From positions 25,720 through 89,719 of the forward strand of contig JAHBMJ010003515.1 of NCBI GenBank assembly GCA_018398765.1: a DNA stretch of 64,000 bases, written 5' to 3'. The notes beneath the pieces were generated by a model. It had not been told where the DNA came from and did not search any database. It saw only the letters and a program-made list of their open reading frames with translations. This document shows positions 1 through 12,228 of this stretch, piece after piece; position 1 is the stretch's first letter, and each line of letters begins with the position of its first letter. Made by a program: the position numbers and the translations under genes. The DNA is from Chromera velia (lineage: Eukaryota > Sar > Chromeraceae).

Positions 1-1397
1 TTGGGTGGGTTGAAGGGGGAGGACAGGGAGAGAGTCCTCAAACAGAGACAGGACCTCGCAACAGCAACGAAAGCCCTCAAATTCACCAGTGGGGAGGTGA
101 GTAAGTGAGTGAGTGAGGGAGTGAGGGAGTAAGGGAGTCAGTGAATGAGTGAGTGAGGGAGTGAGGGAGTGAGTGAGGGAGTAAGCGAGTCAGTGAATGA
201 GTGAGGGAGTGAGTGAGGGAGTGAGTGAGTGAGTGAATGAGTGAGGGGGAGTGCCCTTTTTATTCCGTCCGTTCTGATTTTCAGAGACAAGGTGGACCAC
301 TCTGAGTCAAAATGATCGAACACGAGGAAGTGATCGGTTGAGGAAAGGACAAAGAGAGGCAGAAACAGACATGAATTTTTTTCTCGGGCTCTCATGCATG
401 TTTGCTTTTGGATCTTTGCGGTACCATGCAAACATTCCTCGGAGCTCCTCCTACCACCCATATGCGAAAGTGCTCAGTCCCATCCCCCCAACAGAAGCGT
501 CCTTTCCTTCCTTCCTTCCTTCCTTCCTCTTTCCTTCCCGGGTACTCTTCCGATCTGCGCCCGCATCTCTCAGTCTCCACATTCGTCTCGCCAACAGGTC
601 GCTGTCATGTATTTTCATCAATTCAATTCTTCTGGCTGCTTGTATGCCCTGAATGGCTGTCCCTTCCACCAATCCCCTCGTCTCCTCTCCCGAAATCTCT
701 CTCTAAGCAGGGCTCTGCCTCTCCCTCCGTCGTCAACTTTCTGGAGACCATTGGGAAGTCGGGAGACGCCACAATCGCAGCAGAGGTAGGTGCTGCATGT
801 GCAAGATCAAATATTGACTCAGAAAGGGGACATGATGCGAAAATGGATGAATTTTCTCTTTTGTGCGTGAGCTGCTTGCATGCTTCACAATCACTGGGAA
901 CAAAAACAACCGGAGAAGCGAAGGAACGCCTGTCTGATAAACGAATCACATCTTGTCGGCCGTAAAATCCATCGGTCTCCTTTGGTTGTCACTTGTGTTT
1001 TTTTTTCTGCCGTTTTTTGCGTGCGTCAGGGCACGAAAACGCAAAGGGCGGTTTGAATTTGGGGGCTTCGGGGAGAAGGGGCGAGCCCTCGCTTCCCCAG
1101 CTTGCTCCGGTAGAAGACATTTTCTCCAGTCAAAATGTGCTTATGCGTTGTCTTCCGGCCATTTGACTGCCTTCCTGCCTGACTGACTGACTGACTGACT
1201 GACTGACTAAGCTCTTTACGTGCGTGTATGAGCAGAGTCTGGCTGCTGCTTTGGGGGATGGAGACGACTCCAAATTCAAAACATCCGAAGAGGGCCTCTC
1301 TGCCCTGGCCTCGTCTCTCAAACAAATGGAGGCGCACATCGGCGCGGTGGAGTCTGGAGACGTCGAGGGTCCGTCAGTTGTCGTTTGTTGTTACTGA

Positions 1398-1445
<48 letters not shown>

Positions 1446-3133
1446 AAAGCGTTGTTTGTTTCTGTGCGTCCCGAATTGTGTATTTGCTTTGTTTGGAGGC
1501 GTGGAGGGTCGGTCGATGGTTTTGTTTTCTCATTTCTTTTCTAAAGGTGTTGAGAGTCGGTCTGGCATATGAGTTGGGCACGGATATGAAAAGCGCATGA
1601 AGGGAAGAAAGTGCAACAGAAGAATGAATTCAGTGGTGAGTGGCTGCACAGCTTCGTTGATGCGAGCGACACAAACAAGATCAGCTCGACCAAAGCAGAA
1701 AGGGCCGACGCGTGACAACAGCTCCTCCATCCTATACCAATCTTCTTTCATGGAAGGGTGGTGGGCCAAAAACCATTCAGGGAGTTGAGGCTGGATGGAA
1801 GGCCCTACCCCCCCCTTTTTGACTTTCTCTTCCCTTCCCATATCCTTTTTTTTGTCTTTTCTTGTTTTTGTCAATCTTGCAGGCTTGGGTAGTTACACTA
1901 TCAACATGGATGATGACGCCTTCAAGGATGTCAGTCGAGATACCAAACTGCGTACCAAACAGACGGAAAGGAACTACCTGAGTGCATGTGAAACACGAAA
2001 TGTCTGTTCAGCTTCTCTCACTTTTTCTTGATCACACACGCACACGCATTGGGAAGTCTTTTGATTTTGGATTTGTGCTGTCAAGGAGACAGGTGCATTT
2101 GTCGGACTCCTCTTTGAACCTGACTGCATTAACACTTCGATGGTCTTTCTGGCTGCAGAATTTGAAGAATCTGAGGCGAGTCCGGAAACAATTGGAGGCA
2201 GACGCGAAGGGAAAGGTGATTGAGGTCGGTCAGCGGGTGCGTGGGTGAGTTGACTCTCACAGTTTTCTTGTCGCCCACTTTATGGCGGAATAGTGAGCTC
2301 CTTGACTGACTCCGGAAGCACTGCCATCATTGTTTGCACGTCGATTTCATTGGGGGTGGCATATTTTCCGCCTCGCCTGTGAGCACATTCGATTCGCCAC
2401 TCAATAATTTGGCTTTCTCTTTCTCTCTTCTTCTCCTTCCTCTTGCCCCTCCATGCGTCGTCGGGCAAGAAGGACGTTTTGTTCTTCAGGTTTGGAAGCT
2501 CTTTTTCTCCTGTTGTTTTGCTGAAAGACAAAAAGATTCAAATCGACAGGTCCAATAAAGTTTTGCTTCTTGAGAAGATTGGAGACAGACAAAAAATGCA
2601 CGGACAGACAGACAGATAAACAGGCTAGCGAGCTCGGTTTGGTTACTTCACGCATTCATATTTCTTTTTCATTCATTCATTCATTGCTTCTGTCTGTCTG
2701 TCTGTCTGTCTGTCTGTGTGTGACGCCTCCCTCATTCATGCAGGAGATTCGCGAGGAGGATCTCCAGGACGAATCTCTCCTCGACGGCCCCCGGTTTGAG
2801 GGCTTCGAATTCGGAGAGGACAACGCTCAGGCAGTTCCAGAATTGAAGAGGATCAGGCGGCAAGTCAGAATGCTCTTCGGAGGATTGCTCAGACCCTCAA
2901 GCGATGCAGGGTCAGTCAGCCTCTCAAGCAGTGAGGCAGGCAGGCAGGCAGGAAGGAGGCCGCAAGTCGAAGTTTTTGTCCATGTCGGTTGAGGACTCGT
3001 GAGTTTTCAACTCGTTGCTCGTATTGTTTTCTCCTGAATGGGTCGATGAAATTACCTTCGTTCGTTCTTTGTTTGTTTGTTTGTTTCGTTCTTTCTTTCT
3101 TTCGTTCTTTCTTTTTTTCTTTGTTTCTTTCTT

Positions 3134-3174
<41 letters not shown>

Positions 3175-5592
3175 GGCTTCTTTGAGTGCTCAAGGTTTTG
3201 CTTTATTGTTCTGATGTGCGGCATTGTCCTCTAAAGGCAACAGCAGAGCCCCGGATTCCCTTTTGCTTCCTCGATCTCGACCGTGTCCTCTTTCCTGCAT
3301 GGGAAGGCCCTCTTGTCTCCCGTCCCTTCAGGGACTGACAAAAACTGTCAACATAATTTCTTTCTTTCAATCGTTTGCGGTGTTTTCTTGACTCGCGTGT
3401 GCAGAGGCACAAAGGTGTGTGTCAGCTTCCTTCTGCACACCCATGTTTTCCTGACTGTATGACTGCCCGCCTCCCTCCCTCCCTCCCTCTTGCAGCAAAA
3501 CTCTTCTGTCACAGCTAGGAGACGGGCAGTCAGAAGCCTCCGATGTGGTCAGTCAGTCAGTCAGTCAATTCGCAGGTCTCTCTCTTTGTGAGTCAGTTGG
3601 TCTTTCTGTCAGCGGCACAAAGCTGCAGTTTGTAGGGACGGCATTCAGTTGCTTATGACTCTTTGGGGTTCGTCACACGGGGGGCAAAAGGGAGAAAAAC
3701 TAGTTTCACTCTACGTCTCTTGGCTTCTGCTTGACGGACGTTCTTTCAGGCAAGACCGCGCCATTGAGTTTTGTGACTGTGGGAGATGCAATAAACGCAA
3801 ACCTAAAACAATCTCATGAGTCCAATGCGTGCGTCACTTTGACTGTAATGTGAATTCATATTGGCCACCCTCATTCGATCAAGTCTGTCCCTTCTTCGCA
3901 TTCAATTGCAGAGTCCGGCCGCAGCCTCAGCCGCCAGACGCTCGCTGGAGACACAACTAGTCCAGCAAATTGCAGCAACACTCGAAAGAGAGCGGGAGAG
4001 AGAAAGAGAGAGGGAGAGGGACGCCGCCCCCCCTCCCGAAGTTGTGGGAGAGGAAATTGCAGTCAGCGCATCACCACCCCAACGACCTACTTCTCTCGCC
4101 TATCCCTCAGGGGCAGTCGCAGCTGTGACCAGCATCAAATCACAAACCCACAGCCCGATGAACAGGAGCCCTCCAAGAAACACAGCCGCACCCCCTGCAC
4201 CAATCATGCCCTCACTAATGGAGCCCATCCTGATGCAGCCTAAGACAACCATGCCCGTCTCCACGATGCCTATCACAACAACTTTCCGGGACACTTCTGC
4301 AATGGCAGAAAGTCAGTCACGCGACTTCCTGAGGTCTGCACTTTGAAGTCGCTTCTCGTTTTGTTTGTGTGCATTGCAATGAATTGGAATGGAATGGAAT
4401 GAATCATTCTCACGCCTCTGCCTGCCTGTGTCTCCCACTCGAATCTGTGACTGTACATTTTCTCTCTCATGTGTCTGCAGCCATGCGACAGACGGGGGGG
4501 GTCAGATGCGGCCTCACGCCTCCGACATTAGGGACCTCCGGTGCCGTTCCGATCCCAACGGTCAGCCTCTCCATCTCAATTTGTCCCTTTGATTGACGGG
4601 GAGGGAGGTGGAGATTCTATTTGATCCTGGTTGGAAGTCAAAAACGAGAATGAAGGCTTGGTTGTGCATCTTCAGGAAGCAGCAATCTTTCAATTTTGGA
4701 TTTTTATTTAGAGACCGAGAATAATTGCTTGCCCTTTCTTTCTTTCTCTTTCTACCGATGCATTCATGCTCTCGTTCTGTTTACATTTCTGATCGGAATC
4801 AGTACTCTGCATGTGTTCTTCTGCTTCTGCACCATTGCTCTGTTCAGAAAAAAAAAACGAACACCATGTGGAAGACATAGCTCTGCTTTTGTCGTCATTT
4901 CTTGAGTTGCTTGACTCTTATTTTTTTGTCTCCGTCTCTCCTTTCTGTCCTCATGCAGATGCAACTGCCGCCCCCCCCCCAGACGACCATGGTGCCTGCC
5001 TCCTACCCCAACACCCAGAGACCCGAATTAGCCACAGGCGCCAATTCCCTTAACCCTGCCATCAAGGTCGACAGTCCAAGACAGTCCTCCAGACCCCCAT
5101 ACGGACATGAAGTCACGGCCCCGAAACGCAGCCTTGTGCAGACACAGAGAAGATCACCAAGCCCAGACCCGTACAAGATTATGACCGGCGCTGCAGCAGG
5201 CACAGCAGTCTACAGCACGCAACAACGCTTTCCGGGCCCCACTGGACCTTCCATTTACGTGCAGGCCCCTGTGCCTACATACACGCGGGTCCCTCAACCC
5301 ACTGCTCCTGTGGGAGGTGCGCGCTCAGTCGGGTGGGCCTCCGATGTGGTTCGTGCGAGTGCCGCTGCACACAACCAGTGGGACTTTGGGGGGGCAGGGA
5401 GGGGCACTTCCGGCAGGATGGGCCAGGGGCGGTTGATCGAGAACCTGGACCTCTCTTTCGGTCAGTCGATTGGGTCAACTTGGTTGGGTCAGTCCACTTA
5501 CTGAGAGGGAGGAAGAGAGGGGAGAGGGACGGAGAGAGAAACAGAAAGAGAGAAAGACAGACAGGCAGAGAGAGAGAGAGAGAGAGAGACAT

Positions 5593-5623
<31 letters not shown>

Positions 5624-8346
5624 GGCAGGCAGACAGACAGGCAGGCAGGCAGGCAGACAGACAGACAGACAGACAGAAAGAAAGAACGAAAGAAAGAGAA
5701 AGGAGAACTTGGGGGGGGGGAAGAGGATCAAAGGAAGAAAATGCACGACGGGTGATGGCGGACAAAAAAGGCAGCCCCAACAAAATGGATGAGGTTCGGA
5801 AGACGTACCTATCTGCAAAGGAAGTTGAAAGAAGTAAACGGAAGGGGATAAATAGGTGTCCTTCGCGATTGGAAGAAATGAGCGACTTTTCTTTTTTAAA
5901 GATGAATGTGGACTGTGGACATGTACACCTGCATGCATTCACGTTGCACGACATGTCCGCAAGCACATGCAAAAACCCATACATACATGCAAATGCGTAT
6001 ACACCACATGATACATATATTTTTCATTTGCAGGAGTTCAAAGAAGAGAGAGGCCTACTTGGGAGTCCCCCCACCTCCAGCTCCTCCCCTCGCCCCATAT
6101 GCAAACCGCAGCAGGACAAATCCTGTCTGGCCCCCAAGCCTACCGCCCCCACAGCCACACAATTGCCCAGCGCACACAGGGAGGGGGCCCTACGATGGCG
6201 TTTCCCCCCAAATTTTTGGAGACGGGGGTGCAGACGCACAACAACTCCCCGAACTCTGCCAACAATTCTGCATCAAACTCTGATAGGGTGCAGAGAGACG
6301 CTTCCGTGTTGTTCAGCCAGGGAGGGGCGAACACACAGTCAAAGCCGACTAGAAGTAACGTAGCAGCCTCCACGACCACAAGAAGGGGACCTCAGGCGTC
6401 CCGCACGGTAAGCGCATGGTGGAAGGCAATAGAAGGTCTTAATAAATTATGCACAGTCTGTATAACTTATGCATATCCTGATGTGCGCATTCATTCTCTT
6501 GAGCGAGTCCAGAGATAAAAAACACAGCACGTGTATGCCTTTTTGAGATAAATGAAGGGATTTTGTCTTTGTTTGCTCGCGTTTCTGTTTCCTCTTTTTT
6601 CTTTTTTCCTTTTGATTTTCTCCAGAAAGAGCGTTTTCTCGGGGCAAAGTGAAAGCAAAGGAATACACGGGTTCTCTCTTGATTGGTGCCGTTTTTTCGT
6701 TTCTCTCTGTCTCTGTCTCTGTCTCTGTCTGTGTGGGTGTGTGGGTCTGTGTACGTGCACCTGTGTGTGTTGATGTGAGCTGCGTGCAGGTAGGACGAAG
6801 CGGGAGGTGAGATGAGATGAGATGATGGAGGGTCTGTGCGTGTTTCTTCACCACGGAGGGAGGAGAGGAAAGAGGGCAGCTAGGCAAACTGGTTGATTTT
6901 CCTTTCTTGTGCTCTGTCTTCAACTGCCCTTCCTATTTCCTGTGAAGTGAATTCGCATCAGATGCCTCTATTGGCTGTGTTGAGAATTGGAGGGAGGGGG
7001 ATTGATGGAGCGTAAGGGAGAACAGATAGAAATGAATGGAGGAGTGCGGACGGGGTGTGGNNNNNNNNNNNNNNNNNNNNNNNNNNNNNNNNNNNNNNNN
7101 NNNNNNNNNNNNNNNNNNNNNNNNNNNNNNNNNNNNNNNNNNNNNNNNNNNNNNNNNNNNNNNNNNNNNNNNNNNNNNNNNNNNNNNNNNNNNNNNNNNN
7201 NNNNNNNNNNNNNNNNNNNNNNNNNNNNNNNNNNNNNNNNNNNNNNNNNNNNNNNNNNNNNNNNNNNNNNNNNNNNNNNNNNNNNNNNNNNNNNNNNNNN
7301 NNNNNNNNNNNNNNNNNNNNNNNNNNNNNNNNNNNNNNNNNNNNNNNNNNNNNNNNNNNNNNNNNNNNNNNNNGGGGGTGTTCAACTTTGCAAGTAGAGA
7401 GGAGGGGGGGGATCTATGTGTCTGTTTGTCGGTGCAAAGACATGCTTCTGGTGACGGTTTGTTCAGATAGGAGACAGGAGAGAGGCAACTGAAAGAATCG
7501 AAGACAGATGGATTGCCAGGCAGACAGGAAGAGCAGGAAAACGAGAAATGGGAAGGGGGTGGGATGAATAGATGGGCACGCAGGGTCACAGGAGTTTTGG
7601 GGGAAAGGAGGGAAAGAGTCACAGAAGATTCGCAAGAGAGAAAACAGCCCAAAATGCTCTCTTTCGTGCCTAGCAAGTAAGTATGTGAAAGAAACTCTGA
7701 ATTCTTTTTTTGGCAGCATCAAAGTGACAGTTCGTTGTCTTCCTTTTCTGGTAGCTTGACTTACCTTCAGATTGGCACGAAGGGTGAATCTGCCTTTTGT
7801 TTGTCTTTCTTCTTTTTTGCATCTCCCTGACCTGACGGTGTCTTTCCTCAACTCAGTTGCTTGCATGCTGATCGAATTCTTCTTGAAGCTTCTCTTTCTC
7901 TGCACAACGATCCTTCATTCTTACCATACTCGCAATTAAGCTGTGTGTGTCCATGTGTTGTTGCACGGGAAAGGGGACCAACCGAAAAGGTCATCGAATT
8001 CGATCGAGAAAGGGAAGGGAAACTCGATGGTCTACAGTCCCTCTCTCTCTCTCTCTCTCTCTCTCCCCAAAACGTCACTGCATGCACTCGTTCAATTATA
8101 CGTGTGTCCTCTCTTCACTCTCCTCTGGATTGTCAAAGGAGGTACTAGATCGATCGACGCCTCTTGTCTCTCCAACCCGAGTCTGCCTGCCAGGCAAAAA
8201 AAGCAAAACCCAAATGCAAAAAAAGAACCACAACGAAGAAGAATGCTGTTCCAGTCTCCGCCAGCAAAAGAGGAGGGAGAAAGTCTCGTCGCACCTCGGG
8301 AAAAAGGCGCAGCATGCGACGCGGCGAGACTCAAGTGATTGCATAA
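1..8346 (+). CDS. Unrecognised large low-complexity protein, 5' end outside the window
   Basis: Modelled as 12 phase-consistent exons: <1-96, 711-785, 1236-1368, 1883-about 2001, 2159-2215, 2744-2910, 3496-3547, 3912-4311, 4481-4560, 4959-5460, 6034-6407 and 8194-8346 (stop TAA). About 735 residues lie in the window. The first third is charged and probably helical (e.g. NLKNLRRVRKQLEADAKGK). The middle holds an uninterrupted ER-repeat run coded by a GA-rich tract near 3974-4020. The second half is rich in Pro, Thr, Ser and Gln. The last exon is a Lys/Arg-rich tail resembling a nuclear-localisation or nucleic-acid-binding tail. I recognise no family. The end of exon 4 is uncertain: only a GTCTGT donor at 2002 keeps phase. 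The last intron is about 1.8 kb and contains the assembly gap, so a missed exon is possible. Exons are well supported by phase; function is unknown. Confidence 0.6.
97..250 (+). repeat. GAGT/GAGG microsatellite starting at a splice donor
   Basis: About 150 bp of GTGA/GAGT/GAGG units begin exactly at the 5' splice site GTGAGT of the first intron, so the donor is the first unit of the array. Confidence 0.85.
1395..1446 (+). repeat. (GAAA)n microsatellite in an intron
   Basis: Thirteen or so perfect GAAA units lie in the intron after exon 3 of the first gene. The 'proteins' read from it (KERKKERK) are repeat translations. Confidence 0.9.
3069..3171 (+). repeat. TTTC and CT microsatellites in an intron
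   Basis: TTTG, TTTC and CT runs follow one another in the intron between 2911 and 3495. They are pyrimidine-rich on the sense strand, and no coding content is seen. Confidence 0.85.
5511..5720 (+). repeat. GAGA / CAGA / CAGG / GAAA compound microsatellite in an intron
   Basis: A compound purine-rich array occupies the start of the intron 5461-6033. A long open frame runs across it, but it consists of repeat translation (TDRQTDRQ) and is not accepted as coding. Confidence 0.9.
7061..7373. other. Assembly gap (run of N)
   Basis: 313 undetermined bases lie inside the last intron of the first gene. Any frame spanning them is meaningless. The flanks are G-rich or purine-rich, the kind of sequence that breaks assemblies. 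Confidence 0.99.
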
Positions 8347-10235
8347 GCATCTCAAGCCTGTGCCTTCACGCAGGTCTCCTTTCCTCCCTCTTAATTCATT
8401 CTCTCTCTGTAAAAGAATGCAGACAGATACACAGACAGAGAAATGCAGACGCGGGGCCCGGGCCTCGATCCACCATCTCTCGATCGACTCAGATGAACTC
8501 CAAAACAAACAAGAAAGGCAAGCACCTCACCGTTTTCCTTCGCAGAGGAAATTGATTGCCGGCCCATTTTCTTCTCTTCCCACAGCTAAGCCCATTCACC
8601 ACCATGCAGGCAACTACAGGTTGACAGACAACATGCACCCTCTCCGGCAGTCCGCATGCATGGTTCAAATTCTGCTCTTCTTCTGAACGACGTAGCAAAG
8701 CCAATTTGAAAAAAGCATCCCGACAAACAAATTAGCAAGAGACGGCTTGCATGCGTTTCACTGTACAGAATTGTTTGTAAATGGAAACATGGACCGTGGA
8801 GCGGAGTGAGCGTGTAGTCTTCAACTGTCAAATGGGTTGCTAGAGGAAGAGGGAAGTTCAGCACATGAAGGAATGCAGTGGGAAGAGGACTGGGGAGAGG
8901 ATCAGCAGCGGTTTGAGAGCAAGAGGCCAAGCTCAAATTTCTAGCTCAAAGTAAAGGCATACCTGGCAGCCTAGCTGCATGACAACGAAAGACTCGGGAC
9001 TCAGAGAGACAGAGAGTGTCGGATCTAAACCGTTGCTAAATTTAAAGAGTCAATGGAAATGATTGTACATCCATCGTCTGAGTCTGCACTGACTCTGCAG
9101 GCATGCATACCCGTATGATATTCCAGTGCATGTGACTAGGCATGTGATTGCTTTAAAATTGCTTATATTAAAAAATCATTTTGTATGCATATAATTGTAA
9201 GCGTAATATTATAGAATAATATAGTTTGTATACGCATACTACATCGCACAGTAGTACGTTTTATGAGATAAGTTGGTCACACAGTAGGCCCACACTCTGA
9301 CAGAGGCCAAAGGGTTAGCTAGCTTATCAGTTTAACTTGTTTATTTAAATTTAATTCAACTTAATTTAAAGTCTGAATTCAAAGTAATACTGTACTAACA
9401 CATTACATAAACCCTGTTTCAATTGAACGGTGCTAGTAAAATTCAAAAAACTAGCAAAAAAATATTTAGTGTACGGAGAATACTCCAATAATGAGTCAAA
9501 TTAGCTAGTAAATTAGTAGCATCCATGCTTTTGTATTGATAAAAAAAAATTAAACTCTAGATCATATTAAATTTTAGGTTTACGGGGCAGATTAAGGGCA
9601 ATTTAAGGCTTTGAACTAAATTCTAGACTAAATTCAAATTTAAATTAAACTACAGAATTGAGGCCGATCTAGTATGATATAAGCTAATTAACTTATTTAA
9701 TATCTAGATTAACATTCTTTAAACAACACTAGGTAGAACGATACTAATAATGATTGTTATATTCATGAAAAACTACAATTGTACAATCGTTCTTTCAAAT
9801 ATATGTTGACTCTTGTTTAATCACCATTTTACTAACAACTTATAAAGTTAATGTACCACTGGCAAGTTTCTTTAATCTGAGATAACTTGAACACAACCGT
9901 CATATACGCCAGGTTGCTGATCTGAGCTAGGATCTGAAGTATCTGATATCTTTTGAATCTTTTCTCTGGGGCCAACTGCATGGTTTGAAAAGCTGCTGGT
10001 CAACTCAATTATATGGACTTGGAACTGGTCATCAAGCTGGGACACAGTTTCTCTCCGACGTCCATGCACTCTAGAAGTGCCATAAAAAGGGATCGCGGCT
10101 TCTTTCTGTGCTGGTCTTTTCTCGACGAAATGAATTCTAAAAGTCAATCAAGGAAGAAAGCAGGTTTTCATACGAATTTCAGCTCTCCCACCTTCCAACC
10201 CTCCATCTGAAGACATGCTACCGTCCTTGACCGAT
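8347..10235. other. Intergenic: 3' flank plus AT-rich island
   Basis: No gene is seen. The first 600 bases resemble 3' untranslated or flanking DNA of the upstream gene. From about 9140 to 9870 the sequence turns strongly AT-rich, with many TTAA and AATTTAAA words and no long frame. The region ends in the 3' flank of the minus-strand gene that stops at 10236. Confidence 0.6.
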
Positions 10236-11387
10236 CTAATCTGCAAAGTCCTCGTCGTCCTCCGAGACCCCATACTGCCTTTCCAGGGGAGCAGGAGAGG
10301 AGAGTTCACCAGAGTAATCCCCTGACCATGCATTCTCCCTTTCGAAGTCGGGAAGCCCGGCAGGAGCGGGGGGCACATCATCTGGGGAGTAGTCTCCTGA
10401 TGTGGCCATTTGCCTTTCCAACACTGGATGGTCAGAAGGGGGAGGAGGGACGTCATCGAACTTGGCCAGCTTGGCGGCAAAGTCGGCATCTCTGACCAGG
10501 GGCTGGAAGTACTCTGCGGGCTGCTTGGTGGCCGGCTGGGGAGACTGGAAGAGCGCTTTTCTTTGTTTGAAGTCGGGAATGTTGACCTCCACGTTTGGCT
10601 TTTCTGTTTTCTCTGCATCCTTGCCAAAGACCTTTCCCGTCTCCCAGTCGTTGAGCTTTGCCTTGAACCCCTGAGGGTCTCCGTGGAAGCCTTTGATCTT
10701 CGTGACCGGGATGCCGTCTGTGGCGGGTTCAGAGAATTTTTGGATCTTTTCTTTGACCTGCAGGGGAAGTAAAGAGATCAATCAAGATAGCACAAGAAAA
10801 ACAAAAAAGCTTTGAATCATTATGCATCTTTCGAGATGCGCTCTGTTGAAGCACTAGATGGCACAGTATAACACGATTAGAGCATGCACGCAGGTCCGAT
10901 GACATACAAAAGAAAGCAGAACTTGAAGACCATCCTGCGCAAACACAGGTCGGAAAGTCCAGAGGAGAAAGGTGATCGGATCAGAAGCTGAACAAGGGAC
11001 CTTTTCATAACACGTTCCCTCATACTCTTGTTCATTTTGTGTGACACATGGCTCTTGTGGTGCTCACTCGCATTTCATGCATGTCTTCTTTTCGGACATG
11101 CGCGTGGCATTGCATCGCACGCCTTCACCTCTTCACCGCTTTTCTGAATCGGACTTTTTTCCCGACATAACTGGAACAAATGTTTTTCTTTTTTGGTTCG
11201 CTTTTTCTGCAGACTCTCTTTCTGTCCTTCTAGTGGAGCTTCGCGTTGCCCCGCCTCTGGTTAGCTCTGGCTGCATGCATGGGTGGGTAGTCATTCCTTT
11301 ACTTGACACGAACTGTTCGGCGATAAAGTCCCTATGTCAATGCACGTCCTGTCTTCTGTTTGATGTCCTTTTCTCTCTGCTTACCAT
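10236..11387 (-). CDS. Small acidic, proline-rich protein of unknown function
   Basis: The main exon is 10757-10236 and encodes 173 residues starting VKEKIQKFSEPATDG and ending in an acidic tail (SEDDEDFAD). It has no in-frame ATG after its acceptor (CTGCAG at 10763-10758). The best upstream partner is a lone ATG at 11387-11385 followed directly by a consensus donor GTAAGC. That joins in phase 0 and gives 174 residues starting MVKEK, with the whole first coding exon being one codon. The protein is hydrophilic, without signal or membrane segments. Two similar stretches (ERQMATSGDYS and ERENAWSGDYS) form a short internal repeat. I do not recognise the family. The exon is well supported; the start exon is an inference. 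Confidence 0.55.
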
Positions 11388-12228
11388 GCCTCCGTCCTTT
11401 TCTCTCTTTGTGCAACGGTCTTGTCGTGTTCTTGTTTTCTCCCCCCCCTAAAGGCTTCTGACAAAGCGACTGAAAATTCCTGCATGAAGATGTTGACCGA
11501 CCCCTCTCTGAAGTTTCAAGCAGACCGCATTCTGCACCAACAAGGCCAGAAAAACCGCAAAGGCTGTGCACCTGAACATTGGGATCGATCAAAGCTAAAA
11601 GGGAAGATTGATTCAATGAGCGAGATATTTAGAGGCCGCAGGCGGTCTGATTAAATCACGATTCAGATACAACAACGAGGCCAATTCAATCGGCTTTCCC
11701 AAGCAGGTAGGCAGCAACTCAATGCAAGCAAAGTCTGCATCGATGGCTGCTGCACTATAGCTGTTTCGAATCATCTGATGCACTAGCTGTCAGAGCCAGA
11801 TTGGGCGAGACGTGGGGAAAAATTAAAGAAAAAAAAATCAATTTGAAAATTACTCCTTGCATGCATGGGACAAATCAATATAGATTTAAAAAAAGAATTT
11901 TTAAATTAAGTCATGCACTTCCGCCATGCAGGGCGGCCAGGCGCGCGTTTTTTGTGCATATGCGCGCGCTATTAATATTAATAACGCGTTGCCCGGAACA
12001 AAATCTTGCATGTCCCTGCCACTTATAGTCGCTTTTCAGGGGCTTTTCTCCGACCCCGGAAAGTGGCCGTCGTCTCCCACTTGAGTCACTTCAAGGTGAG
12101 TTGTCTCCCTTCTTTCAAGCAAACAACCTCCCCCATCTTACAGGAAGAGGAGGGTTTCCGTACGTGCATGTCCTTTAACATCTCTGAAATTCTCGATTCC
12201 CCATCCTGGCTTCACTCCTCTCAAGAAA
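11388..12228. other. Divergent intergenic region upstream of the LHC gene
   Basis: About 840 bases separate the putative start of the minus-strand small gene from the LHC start codon. It contains two TGCATGCA octamers in or near it (11272 and 11858) and a GC-rich/palindromic patch at 11935-11995 with GCGCGC words flanking ATTAATATTAATA. No convincing coding exon was found. Confidence 0.5.
11935..11998. promoter_or_regulatory. Possible promoter element: GCGCGC / ATTAAT palindromic patch
   Basis: GCGCGC words sit on both sides of ATTAATATTAATA about 230-290 bases upstream of the LHC start codon. The position and symmetry suggest a regulatory patch, but no transcript data are available. Confidence 0.3.

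Noticed and set aside
5470-6363. 297-codon plus-strand open frame
   Set aside because: Runs through the CAGA/CAGG microsatellite of an intron and is in the wrong frame for the accepted exon 6034-6407.
6791-6807. 17-base microexon before the assembly gap
   Set aside because: It is bounded by GCAG and GTGAGA, but it would break the phase match between 6407 and 8194.
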